64,000 nt of DNA from JABWBD01 sp040768665 (GTDB lineage: Bacteria; Planctomycetota; Planctomycetia; Pirellulales; Thermoguttaceae). The notes under the pieces are model-generated. The model did not search any database, was not told where the DNA came from, and saw only the letters and a list, made by a program, of their open reading frames with translations. The translations under genes and the position numbers were made by a program. Below are positions 1 through 8,798 of the stretch, in pieces. How positions within the stretch are numbered: position 1 is the stretch's first letter; each line of letters begins with the position of its first letter. The stretch spans positions 1-64,000 of the forward strand of contig JAXGMN010000035.1 in NCBI GenBank assembly GCA_040768665.1, in the 5' to 3' direction.

Positions 1-467
1 GATCAAGGGGGGCGGGCCCCCGGGGGGCGCACCCCCCCCGGCCCCCCCCCGGCCGGATTATTCACGCCGTCGTACTAACCCGAAGCGCAAGCGAGGGGAA
101 CTCGTTGTGCGGCTCTCGTTTGCGCTTCGATCCGCGCTAACACAGTTGCCGGCCGGAAGGCGGGCAATCTAGGGAGAGCAGGAAAAGCTGTCCCGTCTCG
201 CCCGTCTTCTTCGCTCTTGACGAAACGCAAGCCGTTCTGGTATACGGCCCCTCGCCCGACTGCGGTCGAAAAGAACCGCCCCCGGCAGAACGGCCTTCTC
301 CGACGCTCTCTGCATCCCGCTTGCCCGGCGCCCATACGGAGCCCCTGCTCCGCTCGATCCTTGTGTCATGGGTGCGGTGTCCTGGAGACGTCGTGGTGTG
401 GCCGCCGGATCAGGGGACCGGCAAATAGAATAACCCGCATCCTCTATCGGCTCGAAAACGCGGTGCG
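1..467. other. No gene seen; G/C homopolymer patch
   Basis: The first 55 bases are almost pure runs of G and C. The rest has short open frames on both strands with no start signal or recognisable protein. I see no RNA gene here. The promoter of the lipoprotein gene at 468 should lie at the right-hand end, but no clear -35/-10 pair stands out. Confidence 0.5.
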
Positions 468-917
468 ATGAGACAAATTCCGTTGATTTTCGGAATATGC
501 ATTCTCGTGTCCGGCTGTTGCTGCCATGACACCGCGAAAACGCTCCTTGTCGAGCCCTTCCACTTCTGTGCCCCCCTGGAATGCAAACGCATGGCGAGCC
601 GGAATCGATACCTGGCGAAATGTGTCTGGCATTCGATCGAGAAGGAGAGTGGGGGCCAGACATTCTCCCCTCACTATTCGGCGGGCTTTCAGGAGGGGTT
701 CGCCGACTACCTCAACTACGGCGGCGCCGCTGCGCCGCCGCCGATTCCGCCGCACCGGTTCTGGAAAACCCGCTATCAGACGCGCGTCGGGCACCAGGCA
801 ATCGAAGAGTGGTTCACCGGCTTTCACGACGGCGCCCTGGCTGCGGCAGACGGTGGCTATCGCGAAGGGCGAGCGACCATTCCAACCTCCTTGTGCCTTG
901 GCGAGCCGAGCCACTGA
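468..917 (+). CDS. Planctomycete-type small lipoprotein upstream of polysaccharide export gene
   Basis: A 149-residue protein with a lipoprotein signal: a hydrophobic stretch after Met1 runs into the lipobox LVSGC, so the mature protein should start at that Cys and be lipid-anchored. The body holds two related segments, AGFQEGFADYLNYGG near residue 67 and GFHDGALAAADGGYR near 120, separated by a proline-rich stretch (PPPIPPHRFW). I recall proteins of this form next to Wza-like genes in planctomycetes, but no biochemical function is known to me. Its TGA overlaps a possible ATG of the next frame, so the pair may be co-transcribed. The lipoprotein call is good; the role in polysaccharide export is inferred from position only. 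Confidence 0.75.
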   Translation: MRQIPLIFGICILVSGCCCHDTAKTLLVEPFHFCAPLECKRMASRNRYLAKCVWHSIEKESGGQTFSPHYSAGFQEGFADYLNYGGAAAPPPIPPHRFWKTRYQTRVGHQAIEEWFTGFHDGALAAADGGYREGRATIPTSLCLGEPSH

Positions 918-990
918 TGCCCAACGGTCTCACGACAACTCATCAACCGCTCGTCGCACGCCGCCAGGTCAGCCTGGTGCGGCGGAAAAA

Positions 991-1060
991 GCGGACTGGC
1001 TCCGCAACGTCCCGTATCCGTTCTCAAATCGGATCACCATCCGTTGCGGTGCCTGTCCCC
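991..1060. repeat. Degenerate family-A palindrome
   Basis: The arms at 993-1009 (GGACTGGCTCCGCAACG) and 1042-1058 pair with two mismatches. The ends match the GGGGACTGG / CTGTCCCC core of the other family-A copies in this window. It lies directly before the start codon chosen for the export gene, which argues against the upstream in-frame ATG at 917. Confidence 0.6.
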
Positions 1061-1069
1061 TTTTTCGGC

Positions 1070-2431
1070 ATGCGTCTGGTGCTGCGGGTGGCGGGGATGG
1101 CGTTGCTATGTGTGTTGTCGGGCTGTGCAGCCTTGACGAATCCCGTGGCCAACGGCGTTCCCGTTCGCATGCTGCCGCCGGAGATGTTGGCCGAGCCGAA
1201 AGAGCAGAAGGAGACCATCCCGCTGGTCTACCTCCGACGCCCTCCGCCCGAACGGTATCTGCTGGGGCCGGGCGACGTGCTGGGCGTTTTTGTGGAGGGG
1301 ATTCTCGGAAAGAAGGATGAACCTCCGCCGGTCACGGTTTCCGAGGACCCGACGCAGCCGGCAGCCATCGGGTATCCCATCCCGGTTCGACAAGACGGCA
1401 CGATCTCGCTTCCTCTGATCAAGCCGCTGAAGGTGGCGGACATGGCCGTCGAGGATGCAGAGCGGCTGATTATCCAGGCTTACACCACCGGCCCGGCTCC
1501 CATTCTCGAACCGGGGCGTATGCGGATCCTGGTAACTCTGCTCAGCCCACGCCGCGTACAGGTCCTCGTCATCCGGCAAGATGCCCCCAACGATCAATTC
1601 GTCCTTCGCGCTCGCGGACGCGGCGGTGTCTTGGAGCGAACCGTCGATGTTCTCGGAGGGGCCGAAGAGATTGTCGGCGGCAGACGGCGAGGGACTGGGA
1701 TTGTCGTGAACCTTCCAGCCTATCAGAACGACGTGCTCCACGCTCTGACTTACTCCGGAGGGCTGCCCGGTCTGGACGCCGCCAACGAAGTCGTTATCCA
1801 GCGGGGCCACATGAGCGCATGCATGCCGACCGAGATCCGGCCCGGCGAGCAGTTTCCCACCGATTTGCCCCCGGCGATGATGGGAGGACCCGGCTCGGAG
1901 ATCGTTCGCATTCCCCTTCGCGTCGGAGCGTGCGAGCCTTTGCCATTCCGCCCCGAAGACGTGGTGCTCCACAGCGGCGACGTGATCTTCATCGAAGCCC
2001 GCAACACCGAAGTGTTCTATGCCGGCGGATTGCTGCCCGCGGGTGAATATCCCCTGCCGCGCGACTACGATCTGGACGTCGTCGAAGCGATTGCATCCAT
2101 CGGAGGAATCCTCGTCAGCGGCGGGATTGCCACCAGCAACCTCGACGGCCGCGTCGTTGCCGCCGGTATCGGCAATCCTTCGCCCAAGCTGCTCACCGTG
2201 CTGCGGCGTGTGCCGGGAAGAGGCCAGGTGCCGATCCGTGTTGATCTCAACAAGGCGCTGCGCGATCCTCGCGAGAGCCTCATCATTGAGCCCGGCGACA
2301 TCTTGATCCTGCAGGAATCGAAGGAACAGGCGATTGTCAGGTACTTCACCGACATCTTCAACCTGAGCGTCTTCTCGAACGTCATCAATCGCGGCGATGC
2401 GACCGGCACGGCCAGCGTGGTGGTTCCGTAA
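1070..2431 (+). CDS. Polysaccharide export lipoprotein (Wza/SLBB-like)
   Basis: Outer-membrane polysaccharide export protein of the Wza type, 453 residues from the chosen ATG. The start gives a compact lipoprotein signal ending in the lipobox LSGCA near residue 20. The export-domain entry motif YLLGPGDVLGVFV follows near residue 65, and SLBB-type beta-grasp repeats occur later (VFYAGGLLPAGEYPLPRDYD near 310; the EPGDILILQ segment near 410). Such proteins form the export channel for capsule or exopolysaccharide together with an inner-membrane kinase/polymerase, none of which is in this window. The frame is open back to 917, but that extension would contain a repeat element and would give a signal peptide of about 70 residues, so I prefer 1070. 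Confidence 0.85.
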   Translation: MRLVLRVAGMALLCVLSGCAALTNPVANGVPVRMLPPEMLAEPKEQKETIPLVYLRRPPPERYLLGPGDVLGVFVEGILGKKDEPPPVTVSEDPTQPAAIGYPIPVRQDGTISLPLIKPLKVADMAVEDAERLIIQAYTTGPAPILEPGRMRILVTLLSPRRVQVLVIRQDAPNDQFVLRARGRGGVLERTVDVLGGAEEIVGGRRRGTGIVVNLPAYQNDVLHALTYSGGLPGLDAANEVVIQRGHMSACMPTEIRPGEQFPTDLPPAMMGGPGSEIVRIPLRVGACEPLPFRPEDVVLHSGDVIFIEARNTEVFYAGGLLPAGEYPLPRDYDLDVVEAIASIGGILVSGGIATSNLDGRVVAAGIGNPSPKLLTVLRRVPGRGQVPIRVDLNKALRDPRESLIIEPGDILILQESKEQAIVRYFTDIFNLSVFSNVINRGDATGTASVVVP

Positions 2432-2434
2432 GAA

Positions 2435-2506
2435 AGCGTTTCAAAACCGCGGCGACGGTCTCCCACGGCCGGGCCGTTCGGGAATTGAAGAAGGTTTGAA
2501 ACGGCT
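2435..2506. repeat. Imperfect inverted repeat between convergent genes
   Basis: The arms at 2435-2448 (AGCGTTTCAAAACC) and 2493-2506 (GGTTTGAAACGGCT) pair with small mismatches. It fills the gap between two convergent genes and could act as a bidirectional terminator, though neither side has a clean T-run. Confidence 0.5.
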
Positions 2507-2575
2507 CTAAGAGGCCCTGCGAACCGAACGAGACGTACAACCCGCGACCGTCGGTCGTCCATCGGCGCTTTCAAG

Positions 2576-4471
2576 CTACCGGCGCAGTCCGGCGCGGAAA
2601 TTCCCAACCGCTTCGCTGGTGCGGATCGCGCGGGTGTAGAGTCGCAGGGCGCGGACGGAGTCGGCGACCTTCAGCGTCGGTGAACCGTTGGGAGCGCGGA
2701 AGGTCGGGCTGAAGCGGCCCCAGCCGAACTGGCGATCGTCCCCGCCGTCGCAGAGGACGCCGTCGACGACGAAAGTGATGATCTTCGGGCCGCCGTCGAC
2801 CGTGATCACCACGTGATGGTCCTTGCCGGGCTCGAGGACGTGCCGGTCGCTCGCCCAACTCGACTGCTGGCGGCCGTCGTCCAGCGCAATCCGGATCGCG
2901 CCGGATTCGCACGTGGAGACCAGGATCCCTTTGCCCGATTCGGTGCGGCTGTCGAGAATCGTCCGTCCCGGCGCCGCAGACTCGAGGTTCAGCCACGCCT
3001 CGAGGCTGAAGCCGTTGCGAAGGTCCTTGCATCCATAGTCGGGCCGCGAGACATCGCGAGTGGAAAACTCGGCCAGCTTCGGCATCGGAACTTCCGCCTT
3101 AAGCGTCGAGGGAGCGGACAGGTTGATCGCCAGGCCTTTCGTGGCGAGCGTTCGGTTGTCGAACTGGTCGAACAACCCGTCGAACAGCGGCTGCGGGATC
3201 TCGTGGACGCGGCCGATATTCTTCTGCGTTTCCGTGATGTAGAACTTGCCGCCGTCTTCGACGAGATCAGGATAGCTCATCCGGATGTAGGGATCGTCGT
3301 CGTAGAGGAGGATCTCCGGTTGCGACCAGTGAATCACTTTCCCTTCCGGGGAATCGCGCTCGACGCCCGCTACAAGCCAGGCCGGATTGCGGTCGTCGTA
3401 CGGATTGCCGGAACGGCCGGTGGTGTCTGCCGCCATTTTGGCGATGATCGGCCCGCCGTGGTTGTGGAACCAGTAGAGGTACTTGCCGTTGGAGCATTTC
3501 CAGGCGAAGTTCGCCGCGCGCGGATGCTTGATGCGACGGCCGCCGGGTGTGTAGGTCGCGTAGGCGGGCCGGGTCCAGGTGTGACCGCCGTCGCGGCTGT
3601 AGGCACAGGCAGGCCAGCCGTCAACCGTCCGGTAGACACAGTAAAGCGAGCCGTCGCTGAGCGAAACGATGCTCTGCTCTTCGGCTACTCGTCCTCCACC
3701 GGGCGGAGTCCGCAGGCCGATATCGCCGTCGGGAAGCGTCTGGAACGTGATCTTCTTCGGGTCGCGCTCGTGAAGAATGTTGTCGCTCGCGAAAAACGCG
3801 CCCTCCGATTGCGAGAAGAAGCCGGGGCCCATGGCGCCGACCTTGTGGATCACCATGATCGCCCGGTCGCCGAGGACCAGCGGGCGGCCCACGTTCCAGA
3901 AGAAGCGGAGCTTGCCGCCATAGACGTTCTTCCGGTCGCATTCGAACTCGCGGATCGGCACATCGTATCGTCTGGCCGACCAGGTCCGGCCATGGTCGTC
4001 GGTGTACTTGAATACGTAGTGGCCGAGCGAATCGACCCGCTTGTAGACGCCCTTGTCCTCCCGCTTCACCTCGGTCACCCGGTCGGTGTTGTGATTGTAG
4101 AAGGCGTAGATGCGGCCGCCGGGAACTTTCAGCAGCACCGCATAGCTCGCCTCCGGACCGTCGGCCGGTTCGATCGGCGCGATTTCCGACCACGTGCGGC
4201 CCTGGTCGGTGCTCCGCATCGAAACGACGTGCTGGCCGCCGGCGCCCTCGTGGCCTGTGCCGGTCGTCATCACGCAGAGCCATGCGCCGTCGTCGGTCTT
4301 GACGATATAAGGCTGGTCGGCATAGCCCTCGCTGGGAATGTTCCAGCCGTTGGTGATGTGGCGAGGATCGGGCACGACCGGATTGGAGGACTCGGCCGAC
4401 TGGGAAACCGCCACCAGCGCGGTCAGGAGGAGGGATGCATACAGGGCGTGGCGGGCTGTGCGGGGCGTCAT
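2576..4471 (-). CDS. Secreted sialidase-like (BNR/Asp-box) protein with C-terminal LamG-like domain
   Basis: Predicted exported glycan-active protein of 631 residues. A signal peptide (RHALYASLLLTALVAVSQS) follows Met1. At least three Asp-box motifs of the six-bladed sialidase propeller are visible: STDQGRTW, TDDHGRTW and SRDGGHTW. From about residue 480 there is a concanavalin A/LamG-like domain (SLEAWLNLES, HHVVITVDGG, VVDGVLCDGG). Planctomycete proteins with this architecture are usually called exo-alpha-sialidases or neuraminidase-like proteins, but the actual substrate cannot be read from the sequence. The start at 4471 has GGAG about 9 nt upstream and gives a proper signal peptide; an in-frame ATG 63 nt earlier would not. 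The gene is convergent with the export lipoprotein. Confidence 0.8.
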   Translation of the reverse strand: MTPRTARHALYASLLLTALVAVSQSAESSNPVVPDPRHITNGWNIPSEGYADQPYIVKTDDGAWLCVMTTGTGHEGAGGQHVVSMRSTDQGRTWSEIAPIEPADGPEASYAVLLKVPGGRIYAFYNHNTDRVTEVKREDKGVYKRVDSLGHYVFKYTDDHGRTWSARRYDVPIREFECDRKNVYGGKLRFFWNVGRPLVLGDRAIMVIHKVGAMGPGFFSQSEGAFFASDNILHERDPKKITFQTLPDGDIGLRTPPGGGRVAEEQSIVSLSDGSLYCVYRTVDGWPACAYSRDGGHTWTRPAYATYTPGGRRIKHPRAANFAWKCSNGKYLYWFHNHGGPIIAKMAADTTGRSGNPYDDRNPAWLVAGVERDSPEGKVIHWSQPEILLYDDDPYIRMSYPDLVEDGGKFYITETQKNIGRVHEIPQPLFDGLFDQFDNRTLATKGLAINLSAPSTLKAEVPMPKLAEFSTRDVSRPDYGCKDLRNGFSLEAWLNLESAAPGRTILDSRTESGKGILVSTCESGAIRIALDDGRQQSSWASDRHVLEPGKDHHVVITVDGGPKIITFVVDGVLCDGGDDRQFGWGRFSPTFRAPNGSPTLKVADSVRALRLYTRAIRTSEAVGNFRAGLRR

Positions 4472-4556
4472 GGCGTGTCTCCGGGAGTGGCGTCTGAATA
4501 CGCATAGTTGACCGGCACGCGCGGGCAGTGTCAATATGTTGACGTTCAGGAGCTCG

Positions 4557-4588
4557 AAAAGAAAAGCCCGCGGGAGGAACCGCGGGCC
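4557..4588 (-). terminator. Rho-independent terminator of the BBP7 gene
   Basis: Read on the minus strand there is an 8-bp GC stem (4566-4573 with 4580-4587), a 6-nt loop, then TTTTCTTTT. It lies about 170 bp past the stop of the barrel gene and just before the sialidase-like gene, so it should separate the two transcripts. Confidence 0.75.
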
Positions 4589-4663
4589 AGGACGAACGGG
4601 CTACGACAGGAGATCGCTTTTACACCAAAAGGGCCATAAGAAAACAAGTCATGCCCTTTGACC

Positions 4664-4716
4664 TAGGGTGGATGTTAATCCACCCGGAAAACAAGGGGTG
4701 GATTGAAATCCACCCT
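4664..4716. repeat. Double palindrome, family D (TAGGGTGGAT type)
   Basis: Two adjacent hairpins, each built on GGTGGAT...ATCCACC, whose outer ends TAGGGTGG and CCACCCTA also pair. The same nested layout, with GGCGGAA/TTCCGCC arms, occurs at 6140-6193, so the two copies flank the BBP7 gene. Confidence 0.7.
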
Positions 4717-4758
4717 ACGACTATTGGCCAGCATATTCTCTTACGGCTCCCTAACACG

Positions 4759-6072
4759 CTACCACGCGAACTTCAGGCTTGCCGTCAGCCCATGGTAGAA
4801 CACGGTGCCTCCGTCGTTCAGGTCGTTGCACGCATTGAGATTGAAGTCGACCTGTTCCGGAGCCAAGGCAACGCCGGAGATCCACATCACGTCGTAGCCG
4901 AGTTCGACGAGGCAGTGCGCCGAGAGACGGTAATCGGCCATCAGTCCCAACTCAATCGCGGCAGCCGCTCCTTCGTTCTCTGCATACCCCCGAACGACGA
5001 GAGGGGCGCCAAGTGCATCGCCTGCGGCGTTGAGCTGGTCGGCAACGATATTCGTCTCCTGGTCCGCCAGGTTGACGAACGGCGCTACGCGGAATCGCCC
5101 CCCCCAGCTCCAGCGGCAGTTGCGGAACTCGATTTCCGTTCCAAGCTGGAAGCCCAGAAGAATATTGTCCGTATCGACGCGGTAAACGCCCGCCGTGTCT
5201 ACGCCGGCATCGCCATCCGCGATGTCGATGTCGCCGCGGGCGAACATCGCAAAGCCATCGTCCACGGTCATCGTGCGGAGACCAACGAGGTAGGACACGT
5301 AGCACCCCGGCTGGCACTCCCTCACCCAGCGGCCATTCGGTTTGAGGACCAGGCGGTCGGCCCTGCCACGCGGACGGACCCAGTAGTTTACTTCGATGTT
5401 GTGGACCTTGTGATCGTAGTCGGCCTCGATCAACTCGGCGCCCGTGAACCCGACTACGCCGAAGGGAAATTCCGTGAACAGATTCCCGCCCGTGAACTCG
5501 ACGCCGCCAACGGAATAGGGAATTCGACCCGTGCTGCCGGCACAGGTGTCGAGTTCCCACTCATTGAGCCCCCAGTAGCTGACCTCGAGAAACCGGTCGT
5601 TATTGCAGGCGTCGCGGCCGATGTAGCGGCCTAGGGTGGCCTGATAGCTGGCGGAGATATCGAAGCTTTCCGATCTGGTGTCGAGAGCCGGCGAGATGAC
5701 GAGTCCTTCAATCCTCTCGGCAAGCCGCACCAGGCGCGGTCGGTTTCGCGTCAGGACTCGCACTCCCTGCTCAACATACCAGCAGGGCGGAGAGCAACTG
5801 CCTCCGCCGCAGATACTACAGCCGAGAGTACCCGGTTCGCAGGCAGGAGCGCCAGGAGGCGGCGGGCCCCAAGGGTTGCCGGGATCGAATGCCGGCCCCG
5901 GAACCGCACCCTGCACGGGCACCCCCGGATCGGGCATCGCATAGGCTGGCAGCACGCCGCCTTGATTCGGATCCAACTGCTGTTGCGGAAACTCCGCTGA
6001 CATGGCCGGGCCGCTGAGCAGGGGCACCGCGATAGAAGCAATCATCCAGAGAAACGACTTCCAGGTCTTCAC
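4759..6072 (-). CDS. BBP7-family outer-membrane beta-barrel protein
   Basis: Planctomycete outer-membrane barrel protein, 437 residues. A GTG start at 6072 is chosen because AAGGAGG sits 8 nt upstream and it gives a clean signal peptide (TWKSFLWMIASIAVPLLSG); an ATG 30 nt earlier lacks this. After a proline/glycine-rich linker and a cysteine-rich segment (CSICGGGSCSPPC near residue 85), the body alternates polar and aromatic residues as expected for beta strands. It ends LKFAW, with a terminal aromatic residue as in outer-membrane barrels. Asp-rich stretches such as RGDIDIADGDAG could bind calcium. BBP7 proteins are numerous in planctomycetes; function is unproven and porin activity is inferred from the fold. 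A terminator follows at 4557-4588. Confidence 0.8.
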   Translation of the reverse strand: MKTWKSFLWMIASIAVPLLSGPAMSAEFPQQQLDPNQGGVLPAYAMPDPGVPVQGAVPGPAFDPGNPWGPPPPGAPACEPGTLGCSICGGGSCSPPCWYVEQGVRVLTRNRPRLVRLAERIEGLVISPALDTRSESFDISASYQATLGRYIGRDACNNDRFLEVSYWGLNEWELDTCAGSTGRIPYSVGGVEFTGGNLFTEFPFGVVGFTGAELIEADYDHKVHNIEVNYWVRPRGRADRLVLKPNGRWVRECQPGCYVSYLVGLRTMTVDDGFAMFARGDIDIADGDAGVDTAGVYRVDTDNILLGFQLGTEIEFRNCRWSWGGRFRVAPFVNLADQETNIVADQLNAAGDALGAPLVVRGYAENEGAAAAIELGLMADYRLSAHCLVELGYDVMWISGVALAPEQVDFNLNACNDLNDGGTVFYHGLTASLKFAW

Positions 6073-6139
6073 AATAGCGCCCTCCTTCTCCCGGCAGACC
6101 ACATCCCCGGCGTAGAGCGATCACCTGTCCACAAGCAAG

Positions 6140-6193
6140 TTTGTACGGCGGAATTCATTCCGCCCCCCAGCGGACTGAAATCCGCATCTACAA
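6140..6193. repeat. Double palindrome, family D (GGCGGAA type)
   Basis: Hairpin 1 at 6147-6164 (GGCGGAATTCATTCCGCC, perfect) and hairpin 2 at 6170-6185 (GCGGA...TCCGC) are enclosed by outer arms TTTGTA / TACAAA. The layout is the same as at 4664-4716, on the other side of the barrel gene. Confidence 0.65.
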
Positions 6194-6385
6194 AGAAATC
6201 ACGGGCTTGTTCTCAGACAGGCACTAACTACGGTCCAATAGCCCTACAACTGCCTAAATCGGTCAACAAAAGCCGTCAGAACAGGAATAGCCGCCAAAAT
6301 CCTTCAACAAAGCACAAGTGTTGCGACCGCTACCCCCTGTCCAGCCGAGAACGGGCCAACCTGGCTGTACCGTCCTTCCTGGCTT

Positions 6386-6486
6386 AGAGCCTATCCCAAA
6401 ACCGCCGGGGACTGGCTCATTTTGCGGAGTCTTCGGAGCAAAATGTGCCTGTCCCCTTCTCCTCGCGAGGTTTTGGGATAGGCTCT
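6386..6486. repeat. Family-A palindrome, subtype A1, complete copy
   Basis: 101 bp with perfect 18-bp terminal inverted repeats (AGAGCCTATCCCAAAACC and its complement). Inside are the pairs GGGGACTGGCTCATTTTGC and the nearly complementary GCAAAATGTGCCTGTCCCC around a short loop. The single G-A/C-T asymmetry of the core (GACTGG versus CCTGTC) is shared with all other copies in the window. Confidence 0.85.
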
Positions 6487-6660
6487 TACCATTCGACGGC
6501 GGCCATGTGGGACGCCACAGATGCAGTACGCGAGCTTGCCGCACGCGTCCCTGCGTCACCGCTCGTCAGCCGCTCGGCAGTCTGTTACCATACATGTTTT
6601 GTCTTTTCGCCCGGGCCCACTCCTGGGGAGTCGACCTGATTCAAGAGGAAGGTACTGTCC

Positions 6661-8784
6661 ATGGCCATAGACGCCTATTCCCCCTGTCCCGGTGGCACGG
6701 GTAAGAAGATCAAGTTCTGCTGCAACGACCTTTTGGGCGAACTGCAGAAGATCGACCGGATGTTGGAGGGCAAACAGTTCCTGGCGTGCCTGAACCACGT
6801 CGAATCGTTGCTGAAGAAGAACCCGGACCGCGCGTGCCTGCTGGCGACGAAGTCGCTTCTGCTCGGCTTGACCGAACAGCCCGAAGCTGCCCAACAGGCG
6901 ATTCGCGATTTTTTCGAGAAACACCCTGAGAACCCCATTGCCTTGGCCGATGCGGCGAGTCTGGCCGTTGAGCACGCTGACGGCCGAACGGCGATGCGGC
7001 TCCTGCAACGGGCGCTTGCCGCGTCCGGCGAGGGCGTGGAGATGCGCGTCTACGCGGCAATGGGCGACGTTGCCGAGGCATTGGCGGTTGAGGGCGAGGT
7101 CATGGCGGCCCTGCCGCTGCTGCACGCCCAGATCCAGTTGCAGCCGAACGACCCCCACCCGAAAGAGCTGGCGATCGAAATTCAGCAATCGAGGGTCCCC
7201 GTGTTGCTGAAGGATCAGCGGTGGATGCCCGATGCGCCTGACAATGCCCCCTGGAAGCCGAGGTACGACGATGCGGTCGACGTGGTGAAACGACTCCAGT
7301 GGTCGGTCTGCGAGGAGCGTCTCACGAAACTTGCGGCCGAGATGCCGGGTGAGCCGATCGTCTGGCGGGGCCTGGCGACCGTGCGTGGATGGCTCGCCGA
7401 CAACGAAGGTGCGGTGGAAGCCCTTCAACGATACGCCTCGCTCGACGTGCCGCTGGACGACGCCGTCGAGGCGGAAGCGCTCTCGCGGATGCTGATGGAA
7501 GATCCCTTGGGCGACCGCGAAGACATTTTTGCCCTGACCTTCTCGGTCAACGACGTGGAGCAGTTGCAGACCGCGTTGGCCCTCTCGCGGAAGATCGAAA
7601 TGGTGCAGATCGATCCCGCGAGTCTGTCCGAAAGCGATGAACCGCCGCCGAGGGCGATCTACCAGGTTCGCGATCAAGCGGCTCCGGAAATCTCCGGCGA
7701 ATTCCGTTTGGAGGATTTGCCGAGAGATCTCGGCATCGCGATGCTCTTTGGACGGCAGACCGACCGCGAGGCCCGGCTGGAGATCAGCGAAGTCTTCGCC
7801 GACGACCTCGCCCGGGTCCAATCCGTTCTTGCTGAAGCAGCCGGAAAGTACCTCGGCGATGAGTTGGACCGTCGGCAGGTAGCCCAGGTGTCGCGAACCC
7901 GGGCCCTCGGTTCGCCGCGCCGCCGGTTGCCGGAAAACGCGGACGCGGCGGTTGCTCGCGAGGCAATCCGGAAGTACCTGGATAGTGCGTTGCTCGAGCA
8001 GTGGCCGCGACTTCCCCTGGGGTGCCTCGGCGGCAAGACGCCGGAGGAAGCCGCCCGGCTCGACGAGTATCGCATCAAGGTTCATGCGGCGGTGATGGTG
8101 GTCGAGTCGTGGTTCGAGTCGTTCGACGTCAACCGGCTTCGAGAGCATCTTGGGCTGCCGGCACCGGAAGCGATCGATCTCGGACAGAACGAGCCGGAGA
8201 CGATTCCGATCGGTCGCTGGCATCGGCTTATGGTGGAGAAGCTCGCCGACGATCAGCTCCTGAAGCTGTTTCGCGTCGCCAGCGTGTACAATGCGGTGCG
8301 AGCGATCGAGCATCTCGGCAATGCGATCATCGAGCGGCCCAGCCTCCAGGGCAATCCTGAAAAGCTGCGGGCCTACAGTGTGCTGGCCCTCGCGGGCGGT
8401 GCAACCGATCGCGGGCTCGAGTACATCGATCGCGGCCGGAAGGAGGCGGAAGCGATGGGCCAGTCTTCGGCTCCGTGGGACCTTCAGGAACTCCAGTTCC
8501 GCTTCGCACGCATGGAAGGCGAAGAGACTTCTCGACTGCTGACCCATCTTGAAAGCCAGCACGGCCGTGAGCCGGGCGTTCGCGAGGCCCTCCTGCAATT
8601 CCTGATCCAGATCGGTGCGGTCGGGCCGGACGGGCAACTCCGAACGAGGCCACAGGAGGGTGCCGCAGCCGAGGGCGCGCCAGCAGCACGCGAGGTGGAA
8701 CCCGAACCGGGAAAACTCTGGACCCCGGAGAGCCAACGTCCGGCTGGCGAAAAGGCGAAGATCTGGATGCCCGGAATGGATTGA
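6661..8784 (+). CDS. TPR-repeat protein with N-terminal SEC-C-like zinc motif
   Basis: A 707-residue, probably cytoplasmic protein. It starts with a SEC-C-like motif (CPGGTGKKIKFCC, residues 9-21), the zinc-binding tail motif first known from SecA, but the second cysteine of the usual CPCGSGKKYKxCC is a glycine. TPR-like helical repeats follow: the segment at residues 30-180 (CLNHVESLLKKNPD, AIRDFFEKHPENPIALADAA, ALPLLHAQIQLQPNDP) and again at 230-275. The second half is alpha-helical and ends in an acidic/proline-rich tail. Proteins with this architecture are common in planctomycetes; the function is unknown to me, though SEC-C plus TPR suggests protein-protein or chaperone contacts. GAGGAAGG lies upstream of the ATG. 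Confidence 0.75.
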   Translation: MAIDAYSPCPGGTGKKIKFCCNDLLGELQKIDRMLEGKQFLACLNHVESLLKKNPDRACLLATKSLLLGLTEQPEAAQQAIRDFFEKHPENPIALADAASLAVEHADGRTAMRLLQRALAASGEGVEMRVYAAMGDVAEALAVEGEVMAALPLLHAQIQLQPNDPHPKELAIEIQQSRVPVLLKDQRWMPDAPDNAPWKPRYDDAVDVVKRLQWSVCEERLTKLAAEMPGEPIVWRGLATVRGWLADNEGAVEALQRYASLDVPLDDAVEAEALSRMLMEDPLGDREDIFALTFSVNDVEQLQTALALSRKIEMVQIDPASLSESDEPPPRAIYQVRDQAAPEISGEFRLEDLPRDLGIAMLFGRQTDREARLEISEVFADDLARVQSVLAEAAGKYLGDELDRRQVAQVSRTRALGSPRRRLPENADAAVAREAIRKYLDSALLEQWPRLPLGCLGGKTPEEAARLDEYRIKVHAAVMVVESWFESFDVNRLREHLGLPAPEAIDLGQNEPETIPIGRWHRLMVEKLADDQLLKLFRVASVYNAVRAIEHLGNAIIERPSLQGNPEKLRAYSVLALAGGATDRGLEYIDRGRKEAEAMGQSSAPWDLQELQFRFARMEGEETSRLLTHLESQHGREPGVREALLQFLIQIGAVGPDGQLRTRPQEGAAAEGAPAAREVEPEPGKLWTPESQRPAGEKAKIWMPGMD

Positions 8785-8798
8785 AAAGCGGCAAGTGG

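Larger units (their letters stand above)
6073..6660. other. Gene-free interval with two palindromic repeats
   Basis: 588 bases between the divergent BBP7 and SEC-C/TPR genes. It holds the family-D palindrome (6140-6193) and a complete family-A element (6386-6486). The remaining short frames have no start signals or familiar protein features. Promoters for both flanking genes must lie here, but I cannot assign them. Confidence 0.5.

Noticed and set aside
917..1069. Earlier start for the export lipoprotein at ATG 917, overlapping the previous stop
   Set aside because: The extra 51 residues contain a degenerate repeat element and would push the lipobox to residue 70. No ribosome-binding site is visible. 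Kept as an alternative only.
4651..5634. Long plus-strand frame opposite the BBP7 gene
   Set aside because: It is the antisense of a clear barrel protein with signal peptide and ribosome-binding site; the long frame is an effect of high GC content.
6445..6704. Open frames across the family-A element at 6386-6486
   Set aside because: They consist largely of repeat sequence and overlap the start of the SEC-C/TPR gene in other frames.
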